A stretch of 24,252 nucleotides of DNA, taken from CAZHRJ01 sp964534765 (lineage in GTDB: Bacteria; Lindowbacteria; 2-12-FULL-62-27). Both the position numbers and the translations under genes were made by a program. A model generated the notes under the pieces. That model saw nothing but the letters and a program-made list of their open reading frames with translations. It was not told the DNA's origin and did not search any database. The stretch lies in contig CAZHRJ010000035.1 of the NCBI GenBank assembly GCA_964534765.1, positions 1 through 24,252 on the forward strand. Direction: 5' to 3'. Shown in pieces: positions 16,621 to 24,252 of this stretch (the stretch's first letter is position 1; each line of letters starts with the position of its first letter).

Positions 16621-17544
16621 ATGATCGAGACACGAGATCTGACAAAAAAATACGGAACCGATGCGGCCGTGGCCGGCATCACGTTTACCGTCCGTCGAGG
16701 GGAGATAGTGGGATTTTTGGGTCCCAACGGCGCGGGCAAGACGACGACGATGCGGATGCTGACCGGTTTTTTTCCGCCGACCTCCGGAACGGCCGCGGTG
16801 GCCGGGTTTGATGTGGTATCGGGCAGCTTGGACGTCCGCCGCCGGGTGGGGTATTTGCCGGAGACCACGCCACTGTATCCGGATTTAACGCCGATCGAGT
16901 ATCTGGAGTTCATCGGATCCTTAAGGGGCCTGCGGGGTCAGGCCCTGGCATCGGCCGTGGCCCGAGTGGTGGAGTCCTGCGCGCTGAGCGGGGTTCTGGG
17001 AAAAGACATCGGAGAGCTATCCAAGGGGTATCGGCAGAGGGTTGGGATAGCGCAGGCGATATTGCACAATCCGGATCTATTGATTTTGGACGAGCCGACG
17101 AGCGGGTTGGATCCATCGCAGGTGGTGGAAGTCCGGGAACTGATATCGATGCTGGGCAAGGAGAAGACGGTGATTTTATCGACGCACGTCTTATCCGAAG
17201 TCCAGGCCGTGGCGACGCGGGTGATCATTCTGGCCGGCGGCCGGATCGTCGCGGACGGTCAGCTGAGCGAATTGGGCCGGCAGATGGGGCATACGACCAT
17301 CCACGTCCAGGTGAAAGCCTCCGAGCCCCTCGTCCGGGAAAAGCTGGAGATCCTGGCCGGCCAAGGCCGGGTGCGGACGAGGCAGGAGGGCGACGTTGTC
17401 CACGCGCAAGTCGAAACATCCGAGGATCTGCGGGAGGCGATTTTCCGTCAGGCCATCGAGCACCGTTGGACGCTCCTTGAGCTGCAGCGCCGCCAGCCCG
17501 GCCTGGAGGAGATTTTTCTGCGGCTGACGGGAGGCATTTCGTGA
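16621..17544 (+). CDS. ABC transporter ATP-binding protein, GldA-like
   Basis: 307 residues. The ATPase domain shows Walker A GPNGAGKT (34-41), signature LSKGYRQR, Walker B LLILDEPT, the D-loop SGLDP and the switch histidine in STHV. A C-terminal extension of about 80 residues (from about 225) resembles the tail of GldA and ABC-2 drug/polysaccharide ATPases. It powers the permease whose GTG start overlaps its stop (GTGA at 17541). ATG 16621 is chosen because homology begins at MIETRDLTKKYG and AGGAG lies about 12 bases upstream; reading further upstream in frame runs into the previous gene. Substrate unknown. Confidence 0.93.
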   Translation: MIETRDLTKKYGTDAAVAGITFTVRRGEIVGFLGPNGAGKTTTMRMLTGFFPPTSGTAAVAGFDVVSGSLDVRRRVGYLPETTPLYPDLTPIEYLEFIGSLRGLRGQALASAVARVVESCALSGVLGKDIGELSKGYRQRVGIAQAILHNPDLLILDEPTSGLDPSQVVEVRELISMLGKEKTVILSTHVLSEVQAVATRVIILAGGRIVADGQLSELGRQMGHTTIHVQVKASEPLVREKLEILAGQGRVRTRQEGDVVHAQVETSEDLREAIFRQAIEHRWTLLELQRRQPGLEEIFLRLTGGIS

Positions 17545-18251
17545 CGAACGCGTTGATCCTGTTCCGAAAAGAGGTTCGGACCTATTTCAACTCTCCGGTT
17601 GCCTACGTATTTCTGATGGTTTTCCTGTTGGTTTCCGGCTGGCTGTTTTCATCTGGTTTATTTTTGCGAGGCGAGGCGAGTGTTGCGCCTTTCATCGAGG
17701 TATCGCCGCTATTGTTTTTATTTTTCATTCCCGCGCTGACGATGCGTCTTTTTTCGGAGGAACTCGCCCGCGGAACGTATGAGATCCTGGCGACGCAGCC
17801 GATCACGGACGCTGAGATTGTTCTCGGGAAATTCCTGTCGGCGAGTTTTCTATTTCTGACCGCTCTGGCCGCCGCCCTGGTTTTCCCGATCGCGGTATCG
17901 ATGGCGGGCGACATTGACGAGGGGCAGGTCATCGCGTCCTACGCCGGAATTTTTCTGTTGGGGGTGTCCTACGTGTCGATGGGCGCGTTTGCGTCGAGTC
18001 TGACGCGGCGGGAGATTCTGGCGTTTATCTGGGGATTTTTGTTCATGATGATTTTTTTTCTGGCCGGCAAGTTCACGCAATTTGTCCCGCCGGCCGCCGG
18101 AGCCATTATGAGTTATGTGGGGATAGACAGCCATCTCCAGAACATTTCCCGCGGCGTGATGGACAGCCGGGACGTGATCTATTTTCTCTCCCTGTCCGCC
18201 TTCTTCCTTCATCTGACGGTTTTCACGCTGGGCAGCCGGCGCTGGCGGTGA
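17541..18251 (+). CDS. ABC-2 type permease, GldF-like
   Basis: 236 residues, six hydrophobic segments, starting with FRKEVRTYFNSPVAYVFLMVF, the typical opening of GldF-type ABC-2 permeases. FSEELARGTYEILATQPITDAEIVLGKF is the conserved cytoplasmic segment of the family. It partners the ATPase upstream (4-bp overlap) and the GldG-like protein downstream (4-bp gap). GldAFG was named in gliding Bacteroidetes, but such operons are widespread in non-gliding bacteria and their substrate is not known. Confidence 0.92.
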   Translation: MTNALILFRKEVRTYFNSPVAYVFLMVFLLVSGWLFSSGLFLRGEASVAPFIEVSPLLFLFFIPALTMRLFSEELARGTYEILATQPITDAEIVLGKFLSASFLFLTALAAALVFPIAVSMAGDIDEGQVIASYAGIFLLGVSYVSMGAFASSLTRREILAFIWGFLFMMIFFLAGKFTQFVPPAAGAIMSYVGIDSHLQNISRGVMDSRDVIYFLSLSAFFLHLTVFTLGSRRWR

Positions 18252-18255
18252 GCGG

Positions 18256-19776
18256 ATGATAACGGCGAAGCAATCAAAGGGCCTCTATTCGGCGGTGGGA
18301 GTTGTGGCGGTGGGAGTGATCTGTGTGATGGTGAATCTTGTTTCGACGCAATTTTTTACGCGGTTGGATTTCACCGAGAACAGGATTTACTCACTGTCGC
18401 CCGCCACGAAGCGCCTGCTGGGCCGACTGGTGGATCCGGTGAGGATCAAGGTCTATTTTGACGAGACAGTCCCGCCGGAGTATCTTCTCCAGCGCCGATA
18501 CCTGCATGAGCTCCTGGGCGAGATGTCCACCGCCGCCCGCGGCCGGTTGCGACTGGAGTTTGCCGACATGAGGCAGGCTGAGATGAAAGAGGAGGCCCGG
18601 CGCGCCGGGATCACGCCGCTGAGGTTCACCGCCGTTCGGGAGGACAAGTTCGAGTTGCAGGAAGGGATGATGGGGCTGGTACTCTATTACGAGGACAAAA
18701 AGGAAGTCGTGACGGCCGTAACGCAGATCGAGGACATCGAGTATGACCTGGCGGGCCGGATCATGAAATTGACCCGGAGGACCCGGCCCGTTCTGGGCTG
18801 GACGACCGGAAACGGTGAGTTGGATCCGCCGGAATCGCTGACGAGGTATGTGACGGAGCATTATGAACTGCGCCGACTGGACGCGTTGGGATCGGCGGGC
18901 CGGGATACCGATCTTGCCGCGTTGATCGTGGCAGGTCCGAAGCGGCTCCTGAGCGACACGTGGCTTCGCGCGGTCGACCGGGCGGTGATATCCGGCGTTC
19001 CGACGGCGCTGCTGATAGATTTTTACGACGTGCATATGGGAAATTTTTTCGCGCGGAAAAACGAAATCGGTCTGGAGGGGCTGCTGAAGGCGTACGGTGT
19101 GGAGATGCGGGAAGGATTGGTCGTGGACGCGCAGAATGTTCCGGTGCAGATCCAGAGCCAGCAGGGTTTTTTCATGATGCAGACCGTTGTCAATTATCCC
19201 TACATACCGCGCGTCACGGATCTGTCGCGTGAGCACGCGGTCACGCGATCGATGCAGGAAATCTCGATGCCATTTTCCGGCGCGTTATCGGTTACGGATT
19301 CGTCGGGCGTAACCGTTCTGGCGCGGAGTTCGAAGGAGAGTTACCGGATGGCCAAGCCGTTATTCGTGAATCCGACGGAACAGATATCGATTGAAGGTTC
19401 GGAGCAGGGACCCTACGATCTGGGCGTGTCGATCCAGGGTGACCGCCGGGGCGCCTACGGTGACACGACGGCCCGAGGCCGTGTGCGGCTGGTGGTGATG
19501 GCGAACGCGAATTTTCTGGACGAGAGCCGCGGTGGTGGGACGTCGAACGCGTTATTCGGCGCGAATCTAATAGATTGGCTGGCGGCGTCCGAAGATTTGA
19601 TTTCGATTCGATCGAAGACCCATACATTCCGGCCGTTGGAGAAAGTATCGACCCAGCGGCGCGGCCTGATCAAGGCCACCTGTTTATTTCTGATGCCCAT
19701 CAGCGTTTTGCTGCTGGGTCTTGTGCGCTGGCAGATGCGGCGGCTTTCGCGCCGTCGGTGGCAGACGGCGGCATGA
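18256..19776 (+). CDS. GldG-like ABC auxiliary protein
   Basis: 506 residues. An N-terminal helix (about 10-35, YSAVGVVAVGVICVMVNLV) is followed by FFTRLDFTENRIYSLSPAT, the hallmark opening of GldG/ABC-transporter auxiliary proteins, then a large extracytoplasmic domain (DPVRIKVYFDETVPPEY, ITQIEDIEYDLAGRI-like segment, VLARSSKES). One C-terminal helix (about 472-492, ATCLFLMPISVLLLGLV) ends in basic RRLSRRRW. It is thought to be the periplasmic partner of the GldAF pair. Four bases separate it from the permease, and its TGA overlaps the ATG of the next gene. Confidence 0.9.
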   Translation: MITAKQSKGLYSAVGVVAVGVICVMVNLVSTQFFTRLDFTENRIYSLSPATKRLLGRLVDPVRIKVYFDETVPPEYLLQRRYLHELLGEMSTAARGRLRLEFADMRQAEMKEEARRAGITPLRFTAVREDKFELQEGMMGLVLYYEDKKEVVTAVTQIEDIEYDLAGRIMKLTRRTRPVLGWTTGNGELDPPESLTRYVTEHYELRRLDALGSAGRDTDLAALIVAGPKRLLSDTWLRAVDRAVISGVPTALLIDFYDVHMGNFFARKNEIGLEGLLKAYGVEMREGLVVDAQNVPVQIQSQQGFFMMQTVVNYPYIPRVTDLSREHAVTRSMQEISMPFSGALSVTDSSGVTVLARSSKESYRMAKPLFVNPTEQISIEGSEQGPYDLGVSIQGDRRGAYGDTTARGRVRLVVMANANFLDESRGGGTSNALFGANLIDWLAASEDLISIRSKTHTFRPLEKVSTQRRGLIKATCLFLMPISVLLLGLVRWQMRRLSRRRWQTAA

Positions 19777-20276
19777 CCCCGCGGCTGCTGACCGTTTTAA
19801 CGGTCCTGGCGGTTCTTCTGACCGTCGTATATATTTTTTCGAGCCGACCCTCACCTCCCGCCGCGTCGCCGCGGTGGGTGGAAGTGGATCCGAAGAAGCT
19901 TCGGGAGATTCGCATCCAGGATGGCGTGGACACGCCGGTTGTTTTATCCCGGACCGGCGACGATTGGTTTCGGCATGGGGATACGGGCGTTGTGCGCGCG
20001 GACACATCGGCCATCGGAGAGATGATCGGACTTCTGACCGGAATGATCTCAGTCGATCCGGTGACTGACTCGCCCGGGAAGTATTCTCAATTTGAAGTTG
20101 ACACACCGCAGGCCCTTGCGATCACGCTTGTGAACGGCGGTGTTCAGCGGGTGTATATCGGCAAGGCGTCGGAAGACGGGCAATTTGTTTTCGGGCGGCG
20201 CGAGAGCGAGCCGACCGTCCGGGCGATCCGAGGGTTCGACCGTTGGCGGCTGGAGCGGCTGATTGCGGGCTATTGA
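19773..20276 (+). CDS. Short DUF4340-like protein
   Basis: 167 residues beginning at ATG 19773, which overlaps the GldG stop as ATGA. One N-terminal helix (LLTVLTVLAVLLTVVYIFSS) is followed by a soluble domain with PRWVEVDPKKLREIRIQD, DDWFRHGDTGVVRADTSAIGEMIGLL, and YIGKASEDGQFVFGRRES ending in FDRWRLERLIAGY. This is the layout of DUF4340 proteins, which regularly follow GldG genes, but most of those have 300 or more residues; this copy seems to hold a single domain unit. The frame is open upstream to 19575, but that part is inside gldG. Function unknown; a periplasmic accessory role is likely. Confidence 0.8.
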   Translation: MTPRLLTVLTVLAVLLTVVYIFSSRPSPPAASPRWVEVDPKKLREIRIQDGVDTPVVLSRTGDDWFRHGDTGVVRADTSAIGEMIGLLTGMISVDPVTDSPGKYSQFEVDTPQALAITLVNGGVQRVYIGKASEDGQFVFGRRESEPTVRAIRGFDRWRLERLIAGY

Positions 20277-20300
20277 CCCGGCGGGAAATTAAGATAGCGT
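20273..20300 (+). promoter_or_regulatory. Possible promoter of the PilZ gene
   Basis: TTGACC (20273-20278) overlapping the stop of the DUF4340-like gene, 16 bases, then TAGCGT (20295-20300). The -35 is good and the -10 modest. It sits 40 bp before the PilZ start, which has GGAGG at 20330-20334. Confidence 0.35.
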
Positions 20301-20339
20301 ACGGGGCGGTGAAAAGAGAGGCATAGCGGGGAGGAAGAG

Positions 20340-20663
20340 ATGAAGGATCGGCGAAAGAGCACCCGGGCGATTGCGTTTTTCCGGACGGAAGTTCACTACA
20401 AGAAGAAATATTACGTCGGATATATTGTGAATCTCAGCCTGACCGGCTGTGCCTTCGCGCATGAGAATCTCACCCAGGTGATGGAGGGCGGGGAAGTGTC
20501 ACTGAAATTCCGGATGGACGGCCGGGTCGTCAAGATGAAGACTCTGGTGCGATGGCGGGACGCGACGATCATGGGGCTTGCGTTTCTGAAGCTTCCGGAC
20601 AAGACGAAAAAGTTTCTGCAGGATTACATCCGGACCGTCACGATCCGGCGGATTCCACTCTAG
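20340..20663 (+). CDS. PilZ-domain protein
   Basis: 107 residues forming a single PilZ domain. The cyclic-di-GMP signature is present: RxxxR as R-K-S-T-R at residues 5-9 and NLSLTGCAF, the (D/N)xSxxG motif. It then continues with the VSLKFRMDGRVVKMKTLVRW beta-barrel region. Such one-domain proteins bind cyclic-di-GMP and pass the signal to motility, secretion or envelope machines. A strong ribosome site GGAGG precedes ATG 20340. It follows the Gld-type cluster by 63 bp and ends 11 bp from the stop of the convergent phosphatase gene. No cyclase or phosphodiesterase is in the window. Confidence 0.88.
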   Translation: MKDRRKSTRAIAFFRTEVHYKKKYYVGYIVNLSLTGCAFAHENLTQVMEGGEVSLKFRMDGRVVKMKTLVRWRDATIMGLAFLKLPDKTKKFLQDYIRTVTIRRIPL

Positions 20664-20674
20664 AGCCCGAAGGT

Positions 20675-21310
20675 CTACGTTCCCGGCAATTCCCTAAGTT
20701 CTTCCGGAAGGTGAATGGTATCTCCCAGCACTTTGAGGAGCGGTCCATGTCGGCCGAATTCGACGATGCTGACGCTGGATACGGGCATGCCGAGCCGATA
20801 CCGGAATCGTCCCACGTCGATACCGAGCAGGGAGCAGAGGATGATCCGGATCGTGGCTTTGTGTGAGACGATCAGGACATTTCCGTCGTTAAAGGTTTTT
20901 CGAATTCCGTCGATGACCGGCATGGCGCGCGCCGCGATCTGAGTGGCGGTTTCGCCTCCGGTTGGGGCGTTCCAGCCGGGGTCGGCGAGCCATTGGATGT
21001 GGTCATCGCCCCATCGGCGTTTAACGACTTCGACAGTTTTCCCCTCCCATTTCCCATAGGAAATTTCCTTGAGTCCGGCATTCGTATGAATTTTGAGCCC
21101 AGCGCGTTTGGCGAGAGGTTGGGCCGTTTCAATTGTCCGTTTCATGGGGCTGGTGTAGATGGCCTTCCATGGGCTGTCACCGTAGTAGTCGGCGAGGGCC
21201 TGGGCCATCTGGTATCCTTCGCGTGTCAGATCGGGGTTGCTTATACCGCAAAAAAGGTTGTCGCGGCTTAGGGGTGTTTGACCATGTCGAACAAAATACA
21301 ACTTCAGCAT
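20675..21310 (-). CDS. Histidine phosphatase (phosphoglycerate mutase-like) family protein
   Basis: 211 residues. The catalytic LYFVRHGQTPLSRDN near the N-terminus supplies the phosphohistidine. Further conserved pieces are NPDLTREGYQMAQAL, YTSPMKRTIETAQPLA, the acid in LKEISYGKWEGKT, and SHKATIRIILCSLLG with the second histidine. The fold covers cofactor-dependent phosphoglycerate mutases, alpha-ribazole phosphatases (CobC) and broad phosphatases; I cannot choose between them. ATG 21310 has GGAGG nine bases upstream on its own strand, so I use it rather than the longer open frame that reaches 21664 into the divergent gene. It is convergent with the PilZ gene and shares a 73-bp intergenic region with the sigma-54 activator gene. 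Confidence 0.92.
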   Translation of the reverse strand: MLKLYFVRHGQTPLSRDNLFCGISNPDLTREGYQMAQALADYYGDSPWKAIYTSPMKRTIETAQPLAKRAGLKIHTNAGLKEISYGKWEGKTVEVVKRRWGDDHIQWLADPGWNAPTGGETATQIAARAMPVIDGIRKTFNDGNVLIVSHKATIRIILCSLLGIDVGRFRYRLGMPVSSVSIVEFGRHGPLLKVLGDTIHLPEELRELPGT

Positions 21311-21341
21311 ATGCGAAATCCTCCGTGTCCGTACACATTTG

Positions 21342-21370
21342 TTGACTTGAACAGAACGGCACTGTATCCT
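21342..21370 (+). promoter_or_regulatory. Sigma-70 promoter of the GAF/sigma-54 activator gene
   Basis: TTGACT (21342-21347), exactly 17 bases, TATCCT (21365-21370). Transcription would start around 21377, leaving only about seven bases before ATG 21384 and no room for a Shine-Dalgarno sequence, so the mRNA would be close to leaderless. The -35 lies about 20 bp from the ribosome site of the divergent phosphatase gene. Confidence 0.6.
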
Positions 21371-21383
21371 ATGTTCCAACTGT

Positions 21384-22874
<1,491 letters not shown>

Positions 22875-22884
22875 GGGGTTTGCG

Positions 22885-23841
22885 CTAAATCCAACCTTTT
22901 TTTCTGAATACAGCCAGGAGGGACAGGACCGTCGCCGCCATGATGGACACGACCAGCGCCACAGCCCATGGCCGGCCGGCCACTGGGAGGGCGATATTCA
23001 TTCCATAGAATCCGACGATGACATTAAGCGGGAGTGCGATGGTGGCCGCGATGGATAGGAATTTCATGATGCCATTGGTCTGGTTATCGAGAGCGGCCTG
23101 GTACATGGTGAGCGCGCCCGTTGAGAGATCCCGGAGGACATTGAGCCAGTCAGTGATGCGTGTGATTTCATCGAGTGCGTCGCGCAGATGGACGCGAGAT
23201 TCAACCGTGATGAGCGGATCTGCGCGTTCGAGGATCGTGTGGAGAAGGTCGCGGACCGGCACCGCTGCGCGGCGAAGGAGGAGAACCTCCCGCTGGGCGG
23301 AGAGAAGTTTTTCCCCGGCGCTGACGGTGGGGTTTTGAAAAGAGACTTCCTCGAGTTCCTCGATCCTGTCTTCGAGCGCGCGGACCACCGGGTCGAAATA
23401 ATCGATGACATCCGAGCACAGCTGGGCGAGGATGATGGAGGGATGGGTGCTGCGTCGGAGCAGGTGCGGCAGCCGTTCGCGGACGGCGTCGATGCTGCCG
23501 ATGGGTCTGCGGTGAACGGAGACGATGAACCGTTCGCCGAGGAAAAGTTTGAGACCGATCGTGTCATGCGGCCGCGCCCCGGCTTCATGGTTAATCGCCC
23601 GGACCGCGACGAAAACGTAATTAAGAAAAGTCTCGACCTTCGGCCGGAGGACCGCCTCCATTGCGTCTTCGACCGAGAGCGGGTGGAACCCGAAGGGTTC
23701 GACGAGGTGAGAGAAATCGGTATGATCCTTGCCGAGAACGTCGAGCCACACCGTCTCGCCGTTGGTGAGATGATCCCGGAGTTGTTCGATCGGAACGACT
23801 TCAGATGAGTTTTCCTTGATGACGATCAGTTTTGAGATCAT
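22885..23841 (-). CDS. corA: CorA-family divalent metal ion transporter
   Basis: 318 residues. A soluble N-terminal alpha/beta domain (VWLDVLGKD, EPFGFHPLSVEDAM) leads into long helices and two C-terminal membrane helices (KFLSIAATIALPLNVIVGFYG and AVALVVSIMAATVLSLLAVF) joined by the family's Y-G-M-N motif (279-282), ending with the basic KKGWI. CorA pentamers carry Mg2+, Co2+ or Ni2+ across the inner membrane. The loop after GMN reads IALPVAGRP and lacks the usual acidic MPE segment, which may change ion capture or place it nearer ZntB-like relatives. The ATG overlaps the stop of an upstream micro-ORF (ATGA), so translation may be coupled. Confidence 0.92.
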   Translation of the reverse strand: MISKLIVIKENSSEVVPIEQLRDHLTNGETVWLDVLGKDHTDFSHLVEPFGFHPLSVEDAMEAVLRPKVETFLNYVFVAVRAINHEAGARPHDTIGLKLFLGERFIVSVHRRPIGSIDAVRERLPHLLRRSTHPSIILAQLCSDVIDYFDPVVRALEDRIEELEEVSFQNPTVSAGEKLLSAQREVLLLRRAAVPVRDLLHTILERADPLITVESRVHLRDALDEITRITDWLNVLRDLSTGALTMYQAALDNQTNGIMKFLSIAATIALPLNVIVGFYGMNIALPVAGRPWAVALVVSIMAATVLSLLAVFRKKGWI

Positions 23842-23939
23842 GTTGCCCGTTCATACTTGCAGTCCCGAATTTTTACAAGCGAGATTTGGCAGTTCGGGCA
23901 AAAAGAAATAGTTTCACCTTGGACGTCCGCGTTGCGCAT
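23838..23939 (-). CDS. Micro-ORF, 33 residues with CxxC, overlapping corA start
   Basis: Reads MRNADVQGETISF, then CPNC, QISLVKIRDC and KYERAT before TGA. The ATG shares a base with the stop of the preceding micro-ORF (TGATG), and its TGA overlaps the corA ATG (ATGA). The CPNC plus a third cysteine recalls a zinc knuckle. No family is recognised. It may be a coupled leader peptide, part of a longer frameshifted protein, or chance; the exact overlaps on both sides favour translation. Confidence 0.35.
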   Translation of the reverse strand: MRNADVQGETISFCPNCQISLVKIRDCKYERAT

Positions 23940-24043
23940 CACCCGCGTGGTCGATGGGACGCGATCTTTTCAAGTGTGCGGATGTCGTCTTTGTGCTTCC
24001 TTCGCTTCTCATGGATGAGGGATTTCCGTTTCGGCCTGTTCAT
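23939..24043 (-). CDS. Micro-ORF, 34 residues, very basic
   Basis: Begins MNRPKRKSLIHEKRRKHKDD and ends IASHRPRG. The start overlaps the stop of the 66-residue ORF as ATGA, and its own stop overlaps the next micro-ORF as TGATG. It is rich in Lys/Arg/His, which would suit nucleic-acid binding, but nothing identifies it. Coding status is uncertain. Confidence 0.3.
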   Translation of the reverse strand: MNRPKRKSLIHEKRRKHKDDIRTLEKIASHRPRG

Positions 24044-24240
24044 CGGCCATAGTCGATTTCAATCCGGTCGCATGTTTCCGATGGCCGGACGCGAATCTTT
24101 CTCTGAATCATGTGTCTGCCCCATTCCAAGGCCTGAAAGAGCCGCTGTTCCGGCGTTATTTTAATCCGGTTGAGTTCAGCCCCCTTGATTGCGCCAATCG
24201 AAAATGAAGTTTCCTCAACGTCCGGTGTCTGCATGATCAT
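24040..24240 (-). CDS. Small conserved-looking hypothetical protein, 66 residues
   Basis: Starts at ATG 24240 directly after an in-frame TAG at 24244-24246 (minus strand), so it is complete within the window. The middle part, ITPEQRLFQALEWGRHMIQR, resembles a family of 70-90-residue proteins with TPEERL...ALELS that are common next to nucleotidyltransferase-like genes in uncultured bacteria; this is a recollection and not a firm match. The ribosome site is weak. It heads a chain of overlapping short frames leading to corA. Confidence 0.5.
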   Translation of the reverse strand: MIMQTPDVEETSFSIGAIKGAELNRIKITPEQRLFQALEWGRHMIQRKIRVRPSETCDRIEIDYGR

Positions 24241-24252
24241 AGTCTACCACTG

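Noticed and set aside
18391..19236. 281-codon minus-strand open frame antisense to the GldG-like gene
   Set aside because: No domain or ribosome site visible, and it lies fully inside a well-supported gene.
19575..19772. Longer start for the DUF4340-like gene
   Set aside because: This stretch is inside gldG in another frame; homology and the membrane helix begin at ATG 19773, which overlaps the gldG stop.
20664..20674. Bidirectional terminator between the convergent PilZ and phosphatase genes
   Set aside because: Only 11 bases separate the stops and no stem with T-tract is visible there; the same holds for 22875-22884.

Overview
The window reads as one contig from a metagenome assembly of an uncultivated, Gram-negative-type (diderm), respiring bacterium with GC-rich DNA. 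A LolC/E-type lipoprotein-export permease, MurJ, a secreted TPR-LysM protein, a sigma-54 activator and a succinate dehydrogenase support that reading. I cannot fix the phylum from sequence alone; gene content and the LeuRS zinc-ribbon insert resemble Desulfobacterota/Nitrospirota-like lineages, but this is only an impression. The first 43 bases are Illumina Nextera adapter plus index, so the left end is artificial, and a 100-N scaffold gap lies at 4493-4592.

Layout. 44-7709 (+) is a tightly packed run: 3' part of leuS, a small membrane protein, murJ, then the succinate dehydrogenase/fumarate reductase genes sdhC-sdhA-sdhB. After a palindrome-rich 155-200 bp spacer come a stand-alone receiver protein, lysS, a LolC/E permease, folE2, nadC and a YifB/ComM AAA ATPase (7919-14401, +). 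A good promoter inside the end of comM leads into a secreted TPR-LysM-coiled-coil protein followed by a Gld-type ABC system (ATPase, permease, GldG-like protein, short DUF4340-like protein) and a PilZ protein (14445-20663, +). The right end holds a minus-strand histidine phosphatase, a plus-strand GAF/sigma-54 activator with a very short leader, and a minus-strand CorA gene preceded by three overlapping micro-ORFs.

Most interesting: a 54-bp GC-rich palindromic element, tandemly repeated, sits in frame inside two unrelated essential-type genes (leuS and sdhC). Both arrays have the same orientation and reading phase, are bounded by the same 8-mer GCCGTCGG, and add 18 residues per unit. One sequence version of the unit has no stop codon in any of the six frames. 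Removing the array from sdhC appears to restore the usual family sequence. This looks like a protein-gene-invading palindromic repeat family, comparable in behaviour to the Rickettsia palindromic elements but tandem and different in sequence. Secondary points are a nadC gene without a normal start codon, a chain of micro-ORFs ahead of corA, and a cluster of palindromes upstream of the receiver gene.
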